From: JADLHS01 sp036274115
Lineage (GTDB): Bacteria > Verrucomicrobiota > Verrucomicrobiia > Limisphaerales > JADLHS01
Direction of reading: 5' to 3'
NCBI GenBank assembly: GCA_036274115.1
Contig: DASUGI010000113.1
Coordinates: forward strand, 43,533 to 107,532
Length of the DNA: 64,000 bases
The notes below the pieces were generated by a model. The model ran no database searches, had not been told where the DNA came from, and worked only from the letters and a program-made list of their open reading frames with translations. Each line of letters opens with the position of its first letter. The first letter of the stretch is position 1. This document shows, piece by piece, positions 33,776-42,520 of this stretch. The translations under genes and the position numbers were made by a program.

Positions 33776-33838
33776 GGACGAGTTCCACCTCGTCCCAAAC
33801 TTAAACCAAATCAGGGACCGGTGGAACGCGTCCCTACC
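33771..33838. repeat. palindromic repeat starting at the pump stop codon
   Basis: Arms GGTAGGGACGAGTTCCACC (left) and GGTGGAACGCGTCCCTACC (right) are inverted copies with one or two differences. The left arm includes the TAG stop of the pump gene. It separates the pump from the next operon gene and could be a transcript-end hairpin. Confidence 0.8.
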
Positions 33839-33846
33839 AACCCAAT

Positions 33847-34303
33847 ATGAAATCCATCAAACTATTCACCCTCGCCGTCGCAGTGTGCGCCACCCTCGCA
33901 TTGCCGGCCCTCGCCCAGGAAAACCACGGTCATTCACACGTTGCCACTCCCAAAGGCGGACGCGCCCTCGACAAAACCTCGCCGCTCGCTGAGTTGGTCA
34001 TCGAGAAGGACCGCACCGTTACCATCAACTTTTACATCGCGGACACGAAACCCGTCGCCGTCACCACGCAGACCGTCACCCTCATCGCCGACGCAAAGAG
34101 CGGCAAACAAACCCTTGAGTTTGAGAAGAAGGGTGACCCGTTGGCGAGCAAGACCAAGCTGCCCGAAGGCGACGGGTACAATCTGGTGGTGCAATTCAAA
34201 ACAAACCGCCGAAGCCAAGCCACAGAACTTCCGCTTCAAGCTCGACCTCCGCACCTGTGGCGAATGCAAGCGCGCGGAATACGCCTGCGCCTGCCATCAC
34301 TGA
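33847..34303 (+). pseudogene. secreted His/Cys-rich metal-binding protein with a one-base frameshift
   Basis: A signal peptide (MKSIKLFTLAVAVCATLALP) is followed by the His cluster ENHGHSHV and a beta-rich domain. In the first frame the protein runs to 34386, but after VVQFK the sequence turns into Arg/Pro/Leu-rich nonsense. Skipping one A in the AAAA run at 34198-34201 restores QTAEAKPQNFRFKLDLRTC, then GECKRAEYACACHH and a stop at 34303, a clear metal-ligand tail. So an extra A is likely: an assembly error, a recent mutation or, less likely, programmed slippage. It is the last gene of the efflux operon. Confidence 0.72.
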
Positions 34304-34416
34304 TATCGGCACTTGGAAATCCGGCTGGACAGGCATTTCTCAAAGGCCCAGCCTTGCGCCATGAACCAACATGGACTGCAGCTTGAGCTCTACCAGACGT
34401 CAGTTGCCTTGCGCGC

Positions 34417-35004
34417 ATGAACATTCCCGGCATCACTTGGCAGGGCGAAAGCATTGATGACGTCGAGATATTGCGCGAGCTGCCTTCGGACCTGGCCCGA
34501 ATACTAAGCGACACCAACGGCTTCATTGTTCACGACGGGGCTTTGCATGTTCGAGGAGCTTGTTTGACACCAGAGTGGCATTCGCTTCGCGAAGCACTGC
34601 ACGGCACGACGGCGCTACACAAACTTTATGAGAGCGTTCATCCGAGCGACATCCCTTTCGCACAAGACCAGGTCGGCGACCAGTTCCTGCTCCGCGATCG
34701 TCGTGTATTAAGACTGTTGGGCGAGACCGGGGATGTTGAACCACTTGCCGACAGTCTCGACGAATTCTTCTACCGGGTTAGCGAAGACATCGAAGGATTT
34801 CTGAATGTAGGCTTGGGACAAACCATGCAACCCGGGCAGCTATTGCTTGCGTGTCCACCTTTTGTTCTCCTGGAGTCAGGCGCGAACGCTTCTCTGAAAC
34901 CCGTGCCCGCTGGCGAGTTGATTCTCTTTCACGCAGATATCGCCCGCCAGATTCGAGATGTTCCTGATGGCGGTCAGGTCGTGTTGAAGTTTACACAACG
35001 TTGA
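34417..35004 (+). CDS. SUKH (SMI1/KNR4)-like protein
   Basis: A 195-residue soluble protein. The pattern I-x-x-LP-x-DL-x-x-x-L-x-x-x-NGF near the start, the Trp/Leu segment EWHSLREAL in the middle, and the segment with LADSLDEFFYRVSEDIEGFL match the SUKH superfamily (SMI1/KNR4, SUKH-3-like). Many SUKH proteins are immunity proteins against polymorphic toxins, others are regulatory. No toxin gene is adjacent; the neighbours are a metal-efflux operon and a sugar kinase. The assignment rests on pattern recognition only. Confidence 0.62.
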   Translation: MNIPGITWQGESIDDVEILRELPSDLARILSDTNGFIVHDGALHVRGACLTPEWHSLREALHGTTALHKLYESVHPSDIPFAQDQVGDQFLLRDRRVLRLLGETGDVEPLADSLDEFFYRVSEDIEGFLNVGLGQTMQPGQLLLACPPFVLLESGANASLKPVPAGELILFHADIARQIRDVPDGGQVVLKFTQR

Positions 35005-35053
35005 CTTCCAACCCGACGCAGCAATCAAGACAGAAGCCACTGCATTCCTCCCG

Positions 35054-36151
35054 TCAACGCTGCACGCGCGCACCGCCGCCATTCATCAGCTTCTCAACTT
35101 CACTCTTGTCGGCCATTGAAGTATCGCCGGGCGTAGTCATCGCCAGTGCGCCATGCGCCGCACCATAGTCCACAGCCTTTTGGGGATCACCAGTGGTCAA
35201 CAAGCCGTAGATGAAACCGGAGGCGAAACTGTCGCCGCCACCGACGCGATCGAGAATTTCCAAATTGGGATATTGACGGCTCTCGAAGAACTTGCCGCCG
35301 CACCAGGCAATCGCCGCCCAATCGTTAAGCGTGGCCGTCTTTGCAGCACGGAGCGTCGTGGCGGTGCATTTGAAATTCGGAAACGTCTTCACCACCGTGT
35401 CAATCATGCGCTTGAACGCAGTGACGTCGATGCGCAAAAGATTTTCATCCGCACCATCCACATCGAAACCGAGACAGGCCGTGAAGTCTTCTTCGTTACC
35501 AATCATCACGTCCACGTATTTGGCGATCTCCTTGTTTACCTCCTGCGCGCGTTTCTGGCCGCCGATGGATTTCCAAAGACTCGGTCGATAGTTCAAATCG
35601 TAGCTGACCATCGTGCCGTGTTTCTTGGCAGCTTTCACCGCCTCGATGACGAGTCCCGGCGTGGTATCGGACAGTGCCGCGAAGATCCCGCCCGTGTGCA
35701 ACCAGCGCACGCCGAGCCTGCCGAAGATATGTTCCCAATTGAAGTCGCCCGCCTTGAGTTGACTTGCGGCACTGTGCCCTCGATCCGAAACGCCCACCGC
35801 GCCACGCACGCCAAAGCCGCGTTCGGTGAAGTTCAATCCATTGCGAATCACACGCCCCACGCCATCGAACGGCAACCACTTGATAAATTCCGTGCTCACC
35901 CCGCCCTGCAAAATAAAGTCCTCGAGCAATCGGCCCACATCGTTATCGGCAAACGCCGTCGCCACCGCCGTCCGCATTCCGAAACAACGCCGCAATCCGC
36001 GCGCGACATTGTATTCCCCCCCGCCCTCCCAGACTTTGAATGAACGCGTCGTGCGAATGCGCCCTTCGCCCGGATCAAGCCGCAGCATGATTTCGCCGAG
36101 CGAAAGGAGGTCGTATTTGCAGCTGGATGGGTTGCGTAACTTGATTGTCAT
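35054..36151 (-). CDS. kdgK: PfkB-family sugar kinase, probably 2-dehydro-3-deoxygluconate kinase
   Basis: A 365-residue ribokinase-fold enzyme. An N-terminal GEIMLRLDPGEG and the substrate-loop GGGEYNVARGLRRCFG are followed by the C-terminal ATP/anion-hole motif DRVGGGDSFASGFIYGL with the catalytic Asp. SYDLNYRPSLW and GNEEDFTACLG are typical of KDG kinases, which phosphorylate 2-keto-3-deoxygluconate from uronic acid catabolism. That would connect to the pectinase at 21561, but the genes are 11 kb apart. The substrate call is inference from closest-looking motifs. Confidence 0.82.
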   Translation of the reverse strand: MTIKLRNPSSCKYDLLSLGEIMLRLDPGEGRIRTTRSFKVWEGGGEYNVARGLRRCFGMRTAVATAFADNDVGRLLEDFILQGGVSTEFIKWLPFDGVGRVIRNGLNFTERGFGVRGAVGVSDRGHSAASQLKAGDFNWEHIFGRLGVRWLHTGGIFAALSDTTPGLVIEAVKAAKKHGTMVSYDLNYRPSLWKSIGGQKRAQEVNKEIAKYVDVMIGNEEDFTACLGFDVDGADENLLRIDVTAFKRMIDTVVKTFPNFKCTATTLRAAKTATLNDWAAIAWCGGKFFESRQYPNLEILDRVGGGDSFASGFIYGLLTTGDPQKAVDYGAAHGALAMTTPGDTSMADKSEVEKLMNGGGARVQR

Positions 36152-36227
36152 GGTCGATTGCGGTTCGCAGAATTTAGAAATTCATTCGGTGCGACTCAAA
36201 CGAATTTGCTCGGCAGTTCGCCAAACG

Positions 36228-37625
36228 CTAAGGAGAGCGTGCTTTGTTTCTTTGCTCTGCGATCCACTGCAACAGGCTCGCATTTGCCGGGTTAACCCTG
36301 CCGGCAACTCGAGCGATTCGTTCGGCATCGTCGAATCGGTGGATTTGTGCCAGCATGCCGATGTAGTCGCCCACCAACTGCGCGTTGCCCGGGCCGAGCG
36401 CGAAGGCCTGGCCAAACGCGAGCAGGCATTCATCAAGCATCCTTTGCTTCTCGTCCGTTTCCGTGGCTTCGCTGCAGCGCCAGAGATAAACGTCCGCAAC
36501 TGAATGGCGCAGCTTGGAGAAAAACTCCTGGGCTGGCTTGTCCTGTAAATAATGTTGGATCTTCTCAGATGCAATGGGGTTGCCGTAGGTCTTCTCAACA
36601 AAGTCGCAAACCGATTGGATTGAAGCAGTCTGCGCGAGACTGTTGCCAATGAGCCTCACGCATTGATTGGACCAGTAAGCGCGGTCGTCCTGAAGCATTG
36701 AATCCGTCAAGCGGTCCAGTGGCTCGCGATTGATTTTGAAAATTGGTCCGTGCGGCACCAAATGCGGGTAAGTCCACGTCAAAGCCCAACTCTGCTCGAG
36801 ATAGAACTCGCGTTGGGGATTCCGATCGAAGATCACCCTGGCGATCAACGCATTTATCTCCATGACCGCCCCGATGCCGCTCACAGAAACGCTGCCTCCT
36901 CCCACGGCGACACTTTCGGCTTTCTTGAGCGTGCCAGCCGCAGCCCTTTTCTGTGCCTCGACCAGGTAAGTTTCAAATGCCTTCTGCGAATCGGTTGTGG
37001 TAGGAACATAAATGCTGTTGCTGAACATGGAAGAGAGGTAGGCAAGGTAAGTTCCGTCCGCGAGAGCATTCTGGGTGAGAACAAAAAAGGGCCGCCCATC
37101 CTGATGTGATTGCATGGCAGCCGTGATGGCAAATCGACCCGGGTCCGTTCCTCCGAAGTAAACACTGTTCGATGGAATGACATTCACAATCTCGTGAACC
37201 GCCATCTCCAAGTGAGGTCGTTGCCAGGTGCGATTGTTTTGGTAAGCCCAATAGGCCTCAATGAGTGGTTGCCATGCTTCCGTCTGAAAAGCGTTGGGGC
37301 TTGGTGTGTACCAACCGATCTTTTCCAGGCGATCCTTGACCCATTGAATCCCCGCCGGAACAACCGGCGAGTTGGAATGTTCTCTCTCGAGCTGAGCAAA
37401 CAAGTTGGTTGCCGCGGAGTGTTTATCCGCGAGGATAGCACCAAACAGCTTATCGGCAGAAGCCGGCCATTTTGCGCCCTGCGCAGATGCCAGCGCTTTA
37501 GCCTGCACCTGCTTCGATTTTACAAAGGATGTGAGTTCGTGGCTTAACGCATTGTGCTTTTCCCCACAGCCCATCAGCACAACTGCCAACAGCAAGGCCA
37601 GAATGGTTCTGCCTGCATCTCTCAT
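36228..37625 (-). CDS. lipoprotein with C-terminal TPR-like segment, unknown function
   Basis: A 465-residue protein with lipoprotein signal MRDAGRTILALLLAVVLMGC (Cys20). The middle contains IPSNSVYFGGTDPGRFAITA and FVLTQNALADGTYLAYL, a stretch that also occurs in verrucomicrobial membrane proteins with O-glycosyltransferase-like (DUF2723) domains, here without the membrane part. Residues ~385-460 look like two TPR-type helix pairs (LAFGQAFALGPGNAQLVGDY, AERIARVAGRVNPANASLL). It follows anmK by 28 bases on the same strand. No function is assigned. Confidence 0.75.
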   Translation of the reverse strand: MRDAGRTILALLLAVVLMGCGEKHNALSHELTSFVKSKQVQAKALASAQGAKWPASADKLFGAILADKHSAATNLFAQLEREHSNSPVVPAGIQWVKDRLEKIGWYTPSPNAFQTEAWQPLIEAYWAYQNNRTWQRPHLEMAVHEIVNVIPSNSVYFGGTDPGRFAITAAMQSHQDGRPFFVLTQNALADGTYLAYLSSMFSNSIYVPTTTDSQKAFETYLVEAQKRAAAGTLKKAESVAVGGGSVSVSGIGAVMEINALIARVIFDRNPQREFYLEQSWALTWTYPHLVPHGPIFKINREPLDRLTDSMLQDDRAYWSNQCVRLIGNSLAQTASIQSVCDFVEKTYGNPIASEKIQHYLQDKPAQEFFSKLRHSVADVYLWRCSEATETDEKQRMLDECLLAFGQAFALGPGNAQLVGDYIGMLAQIHRFDDAERIARVAGRVNPANASLLQWIAEQRNKARSP

Positions 37626-37653
37626 GAACTCATCATAATGGCATGTGGCAAGG

Positions 37654-38835
37654 TCACGCGGTCACAATCTTTCCTAAAATCACCGGTCGCCGCGCTCCCG
37701 TGGCCGACGGCACATTGCCGGGCCGATGGTTCAAGGTCTCATGGGCCAATATCGCAAATGCCATCGGCTCTTTGGCTGAACTGGCAATGCCAAAGTCTTC
37801 GTGGCCACACACCGTGCCGAAGCCGGTTCGGTCCTGGATCATCTGAACGAGCGTCGTGTTCTTCACACCGCCACCGCCAAGGATGATTTGAATCGCGCGA
37901 AACTGGGTTGCACTCAGTCGGGGCAGGATGAAACGGTGATAGGCGTCGGCGATGCTGGCGGCGGTGAGGTCAGTGGCAGTGGCGACAATATCAGCAGCAG
38001 GCAAGCGAAGTTGGCGGGCTTTGGACAAGAATCGCTTCAGGAACGTTTCACCAAACTCTTCGCGACCAGTGGTCTTGGGCGGAGAACGGCGCAAGAAAGG
38101 ATGCTTCACACAATAGGCCAACAGCTTCTCGGACGTTTTGCCCTCCCCCGCCCAGCGCCCATCGCGATCGTAGGCGAGCTTGCCTTTGCTCAATGCCGCG
38201 ACGGTGGCATCGATAATCATGTTGCCCGGCCCGGTGTCAAAGGCGATGACGTCAGTCAGCCGGGCGTGTGGCGGCAGGTACGTGAGGTTTCCAATGCCAC
38301 CGATGTTCTGAACGATGCGCGGGCGGACCTTGTCGGTAAACAGCACCCAGTCGGCAAACGGCACAAGTGGCGCGCCCTGCCCGCCGGCGGCCATGTCGCG
38401 AACGCGAAAGTCGGCGACCGTCGTGATGCCAGTCCGTTCGGCGATAACGCAAGGTTCGCCGATTTGGAGTGTCGAAGGCGTCGTTGCGTTTGGCAGATGA
38501 TGGACCGTTTGGCCATGCGAACCGATGGCGCTGATTTGCGACCGCTTCAATTTCGCTCGTCGGATTGCGGCTAAGGCTGCCTGCGCGAATTCTTCTCCGA
38601 GAATGAAATTTAGTTCGCAAATCTCCGCCACCGTTCCCTGCAGGGCGGCGGCGAGCAATCGCTTCCGAAACGAAGGTTTGAAAGCGCAATACACATGCGC
38701 CAACAGCGTGGTGCGCAAACCCAGTCCGTTCCCGGCCAGTTCCACCACGACGGCATCGATACCGTCCGCTGACGTGCCGGACATGAGGCCAACGTACAGT
38801 TTCCGGCCGTCGAGGGTTTTGCGGGAGTTTGGCAC
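37654..38835 (-). CDS. anmK: anhydro-N-acetylmuramic acid kinase
   Basis: AnmK converts 1,6-anhydro-MurNAc from wall turnover into MurNAc-6-phosphate, feeding peptidoglycan recycling. The phosphate-binding start LYVGLMSGTSADGID, the nucleotide-site IGSHGQTVHH, and the catalytic region GQGAPLVPFADWVLF are all present, with GTGPGNM-like FDTGPGNMIID and NIGGIGNLTYL. I start it at GTG 38835 (393 residues), because this gives the family's usual short N-terminus. The frame extends 68 codons upstream, but that part is translated repeat DNA rich in Arg/Leu. It fits with the lytic transglycosylase at 11316, which would generate the substrate. Confidence 0.92.
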   Translation of the reverse strand: MPNSRKTLDGRKLYVGLMSGTSADGIDAVVVELAGNGLGLRTTLLAHVYCAFKPSFRKRLLAAALQGTVAEICELNFILGEEFAQAALAAIRRAKLKRSQISAIGSHGQTVHHLPNATTPSTLQIGEPCVIAERTGITTVADFRVRDMAAGGQGAPLVPFADWVLFTDKVRPRIVQNIGGIGNLTYLPPHARLTDVIAFDTGPGNMIIDATVAALSKGKLAYDRDGRWAGEGKTSEKLLAYCVKHPFLRRSPPKTTGREEFGETFLKRFLSKARQLRLPAADIVATATDLTAASIADAYHRFILPRLSATQFRAIQIILGGGGVKNTTLVQMIQDRTGFGTVCGHEDFGIASSAKEPMAFAILAHETLNHRPGNVPSATGARRPVILGKIVTA

Positions 38836-38929
38836 GCCCCGGAGGTTAGTCGGGAACGATTGACGGGACAAGCGCAAGCGAATCAGCCGGCAAGGTAATG
38901 TCTGATTCGTTCGGAGGTCCGGTCTGCGT

Positions 38930-38975
38930 CTGCAGAGCGGTCCGGAGCCGCGTAAATGCGGAACTCGAAACTTCA
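38930..38975. repeat. palindromic repeat (GGAGTTCCGC family), copy 3
   Basis: GCGGTCCGGAGCCGCG, then TAAATGCGGAACTCG: an inverted, diverged copy of the 20958 element. It lies just upstream of anmK. Confidence 0.6.
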
Positions 38976-39076
38976 AAGCGGGACAGTACCACCGGGAAAG
39001 TTCGTTTGCGTCGTCGACTGATTTGTGTTCTACTGTCACTACGCGGACGCCGAACTACGGTCTCCCAAGAACAATT

Positions 39077-39487
39077 ATGCTGACCGACGCTGAATCCAAT
39101 CTGGTTGTTGAAAAGACACGTGAACTCTGCTCCACCATTCTGGCCCAACCAGGAATGGGCAACATTCGCAAGAGCATTGACGCCTTCCTGGCTGACGACA
39201 AATCGCGGGAACAATATGAATCGCTCATGGCTAAAGGCCAGGCCTTGCACGAAAAGCAGCATCGCTCCCTGCCGTTGAGCGGCGAGGAGATTGGCGATTT
39301 TGAGAAACAACGCGAAACCGTCTTGAAGAATCCGGTCGCGCGAGGTTTTCTCGATGCCCAGGAGGCGCTGCATCATTTGCAGGAAAAGGTGCAAACGCAA
39401 ATCAGCAAGACGCTGGAACTGGGTCGCCTGCCTACCTCAGAAGACCTGGAAGGCTCGTGCGGCCACGGTTGCGGCTGCAAGCACTGA
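39077..39487 (+). CDS. YlbF/YmcA family protein with Cys-rich C-terminus
   Basis: A 136-residue, almost entirely helical protein starting at ATG 39077. It shows the YlbF/YmcA (Com_YlbF) pattern: N-terminal helix ESNLVVEKTRELCSTIL, central YESLMAKGQALHEKQ, and FLDAQEALHHLQEKV. The end, GSCGHGCGCKH, carries three Cys and two His. In Bacillus, YlbF, YmcA and YaaT form a complex that binds iron-sulfur clusters and affects RNase Y activity, sporulation and competence. The tail here may hold a similar cluster; this is inference. No YaaT (PSP1) gene is nearby. Confidence 0.78.
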   Translation: MLTDAESNLVVEKTRELCSTILAQPGMGNIRKSIDAFLADDKSREQYESLMAKGQALHEKQHRSLPLSGEEIGDFEKQRETVLKNPVARGFLDAQEALHHLQEKVQTQISKTLELGRLPTSEDLEGSCGHGCGCKH

Positions 39488-39565
39488 ACCAACGCTTTAC
39501 GCACAAAAACCACTTCAGGCGTCAGCCGGAAGTGGTTTTCGTTTGGAGAGGAGCATTTTCCGTAG

Positions 39566-39693
39566 TAGCGCAGATTTTCCAATCTGCTGTATCGCCGAAT
39601 TCCATTCGGCAAGGCGTCGATTCTACCGCGCGCCTTGAAGTCGCTCGGCAGCGGATTGAAAATCCGCGATACGGCAGAGTGCAACTCTGCGCC
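39566..39693. repeat. ~130-bp palindromic element, copy 2
   Basis: Same layout as 24304-24436: left TAGCGCAGA arm, CGCCGAATTCCATTCGGCA hairpin, internal CGCGCGCCTTG, GCGGATTGAAAATCCGC and a right arm GCAGAGTGCAACTCTGCGC. Its left arm has diverged (GATTTTCCAATC), so it is older or recombined. Confidence 0.82.
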
Positions 39694-39710
39694 ACTGGCA
39701 AAGGACTGCG

Positions 39711-40760
39711 TCAGTTCGCCTGCCGCTGTTGGCGGCGCAAGGTTCGGAGATGGCCATAGCCCACCAGCTTGCGTCGTTGTTCGTCCCATAACCGGAACGT
39801 AAAGGATTTGAAACTACCGAAGAAGGTCACCGGTTTGACGGTTTGGAAGAGTGGTTCCGCTTCGTGGCATTTTTCCAAATGATAGTTCGGGATGCGCGGG
39901 CTCAGGTGGTGAATATGATGAAATCCGATATTGCCGGAGAACCATTGCAGGATTTTCGGCAACTTATAAAAGGAGCTGCCCTTTAGCGCAGCGGTTGCAT
40001 AGTCCCAGTTTTCATTGCGTTCCCAGTAAACCCCTTCGAACTGGTGCTGAACATAGAACAGCCAAATACCCGTCGATCCTGCTACCGCCACGGCGATTAA
40101 TTGAATAATCAAATAAGCCTTCAAGCCGAAGATCCAGCTCAGTCCGGCCATCATGAGCAGCAGACCCAGATTGGTCCAATAAACTGAAAGCCGCTCGCGC
40201 AATCCGGCTTTTGGGTTGGGAATGCGTTGCCAGAACACAAACAAAACCAGCGGCGCGATAACGAACAGCACGATGGGATTCCGCGCCAGCCGATAGGCAA
40301 AGCGTTTCCAGCGAGAGGATTCGAGGTATTCCTGAACGGTCAACGTCCACACGTCTCCGGTGCCCCGCCGGTCCAGATCGCCTGAGCTCGAATGGTGAAT
40401 GGCGTGCTCCCAGCGCCAGTGGTAATACGGCGTAAAGGTCAACACGCCGGTAATCGCGCCCCAAATGTGATTGGCCTTGGACGACTTGAAGAACGAACCA
40501 TGGCCACAATCATGGAAGATGATGAAGGTTCTCACGAGGAAGCCTCCTGCGAGTATTGCCAGGGGCAACACCAGCCACCATGAAATGGACAGGCAGAAAT
40601 ACATCGCCACCCACAAGCCGGCGTAGGGCACGAGGGTATTCACGAGCTGCCACACGGCGCGACCCACCGATGGCTTCTGGTAGCGTGCCACGACTTCTTT
40701 CCATTTCGAAACATCGGCCTGGCTTTCATTGGTGCCGGCAACACTGGCTTTGTTCATCAT
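39711..40760 (-). CDS. membrane fatty acid desaturase (acyl-lipid, delta-12/delta-9 like)
   Basis: A 349-residue integral membrane di-iron desaturase. The three histidine boxes are complete: HDCGHGS, HWRWEHAIHH and GFHHIHHLSPRIPNY. About four membrane helices lie between them. It inserts a double bond into membrane acyl chains using O2 and reductant, typically for cold adaptation. The start ATG at 40760 precedes a hydrophilic N-terminus; a longer frame to 40862 contains only charged, non-conserved sequence. It is convergent with ylbF, with the palindromic element at 39566 between them. Confidence 0.9.
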   Translation of the reverse strand: MMNKASVAGTNESQADVSKWKEVVARYQKPSVGRAVWQLVNTLVPYAGLWVAMYFCLSISWWLVLPLAILAGGFLVRTFIIFHDCGHGSFFKSSKANHIWGAITGVLTFTPYYHWRWEHAIHHSSSGDLDRRGTGDVWTLTVQEYLESSRWKRFAYRLARNPIVLFVIAPLVLFVFWQRIPNPKAGLRERLSVYWTNLGLLLMMAGLSWIFGLKAYLIIQLIAVAVAGSTGIWLFYVQHQFEGVYWERNENWDYATAALKGSSFYKLPKILQWFSGNIGFHHIHHLSPRIPNYHLEKCHEAEPLFQTVKPVTFFGSFKSFTFRLWDEQRRKLVGYGHLRTLRRQQRQAN

Positions 40761-40901
40761 AGTTTCTGTGCTTTCCACCGAAGATACCTGAGGACGGTTC
40801 TCCTTAGCTCCCACGAGGAGTAGGTGACGGCGTAAGCTAACGGACTGTTTTCGCCCCGGCAATGTTCAAAGGAATATTTTTTCATTCCGGCTGAAAAGCG
40901 G

Positions 40902-42350
40902 TTAGAGATACGGCGTAAAGAGCCGCGCAACACTGTCGCGCAGTTTCACGGGGAACGAACGGCCATCCACTTCCGCCAGCGTCACCGGCTTGGCGATTTG
41001 GAGCTTGCTTTGAACAATCATGTCCATCTCTTGAGCAAACTCCCGGCCATAACACTCGACATTCAATTCAAAATTCAAGCGCAGGCTGCGCGGATCCCAG
41101 TTCGCCGAGCCCAGCAGCACCCAATGACCATCCACAATCATCAGCTTGGAATGATCAAACGGGGGCGGCGTCAGCCATAAACGGCAGCCTCGCTCCAGCA
41201 CCTGCCACCACATGCCTCGTGATGCCCAATGAACAAACGGGAGGTTGTTCTCTGCCGGTAGAATGATGTCCACCTGCACCCCGCGCAGGGCCGCCACGTT
41301 GAGTGCCGTGATGAGTGAAGAATCCGGCAGGAAGTACGGCGTGAGAATCTGCACCGAAGTTTGAGCGCAGGACAAGGCCGCCAACAACGTCCACCGCGCT
41401 TTGTCGTAATCCGCATCCGGACCGTCCGTGATGACGCGGGCGATGGATTTTCCGCAATCCGACAAGGCCGGAAACCAGGCTTCACCCGTAAGAATCTCAT
41501 TGGTGCAAAACTCCCAGTCGTTGGCGAACGCCTCCTGCATTTGCGCCACCACTGGGCCTTCCACTTTGAAGTGCAGATCCTGAACGGGCTTCCTGGGTTT
41601 GGCGGCCAGCACATTGCCGTGCCGAATGTTCATCCCGCCCGTGAACCCCACCGTGCCATCGGCCACCAGGAGTTTTCGATGGTTGTGCAGATTCATGGTG
41701 GTCAACCGCCAGGGCGCCAACGTGGGCAAAAATCGCGCCGTGGGAACGCGAGCGCGTCTGAGCTTGCCCAGAATGGACGGAAACGAGTAACGCGCTCCCG
41801 CGTCATCCACCAACACTCGCACCTGCACGCCACGATCAACGGCTCGCTTGAGCGCACTCACAAATTGATCGCCGCTCGCGTCGTTATCAAAAATATAGGT
41901 CTCCAGGGAGACGGAGCGACGCGCCGAATCAATCGCCGCCAGCATCGCCGGGAAGGCTTCGTCGCCGTTGATGAGCGGGCGAATGCGGTTGCCGCCTTGC
42001 AAGGGCTGCCCGGCGACCCGGTCCACCACCTGCGCCAACATACGCATATGCCGCGCTTCGATGCCCTCGGCATCAGCAATTTCGTGAGGCACCAACCGCA
42101 ACGGCGCATCACTCGGACCGCGGCCCACCCGTAGCGAGCGGGCGTGACGACGAATCCGATTAACCCCAAAAGCGATGTAAAGCACCGGTCCAGCGACCGG
42201 CATCAGCCAGATAAAACCAAGCCATAACGCCGCGGCGCGATGGTCGCGTTTGTTAAGTAAAGCATGGACCGACGCCAGCGTGGCGGCGAGCAAACCAAAT
42301 GCGGCGGCAATGTGCGGCCAGAATGCAGTCAAGTAATCCAGCCATTTCAT
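40902..42350 (-). CDS. cls: cardiolipin synthase (phospholipase D superfamily)
   Basis: A 482-residue enzyme that joins two phosphatidylglycerol molecules to cardiolipin. Two N-terminal membrane helices (about 5-28 and 38-58, LWLGFIWLMPVAGPVLYIAFG) are followed by two PLD domains with HKD motifs: HNHRKLLVADG with GFTGGMN, and FDHSKLMIVDG with LLGSANWDPRS. This architecture and length match ClsA. The start at 42350 (MKWLDYLTAFW) is chosen because the first helix follows at once. It is divergent from the pilin-like gene. Confidence 0.94.
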   Translation of the reverse strand: MKWLDYLTAFWPHIAAAFGLLAATLASVHALLNKRDHRAAALWLGFIWLMPVAGPVLYIAFGVNRIRRHARSLRVGRGPSDAPLRLVPHEIADAEGIEARHMRMLAQVVDRVAGQPLQGGNRIRPLINGDEAFPAMLAAIDSARRSVSLETYIFDNDASGDQFVSALKRAVDRGVQVRVLVDDAGARYSFPSILGKLRRARVPTARFLPTLAPWRLTTMNLHNHRKLLVADGTVGFTGGMNIRHGNVLAAKPRKPVQDLHFKVEGPVVAQMQEAFANDWEFCTNEILTGEAWFPALSDCGKSIARVITDGPDADYDKARWTLLAALSCAQTSVQILTPYFLPDSSLITALNVAALRGVQVDIILPAENNLPFVHWASRGMWWQVLERGCRLWLTPPPFDHSKLMIVDGHWVLLGSANWDPRSLRLNFELNVECYGREFAQEMDMIVQSKLQIAKPVTLAEVDGRSFPVKLRDSVARLFTPYL

Positions 42351-42520
42351 GATCGCCTTTGTGTCGCATGACGCCTCATGCGAAGCAAGTTCCATTACCC
42401 GCGGTCAAAATCGATTCCCACCGCCTTCACCGCAACTTTCCCCTGACTCCGCCATTGAATCCTTCAGTGTTGCCGCGACCCGACGCTTCAATCGCGGCGA
42501 CCACAAACCAAAACCGTATT

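Noticed and set aside
38836..39039. N-terminal extension of AnmK
   Set aside because: The 68 extra codons are Arg/Leu-rich translation of intergenic repeat DNA; AnmK proteins normally begin just before the GLMSGTS motif.
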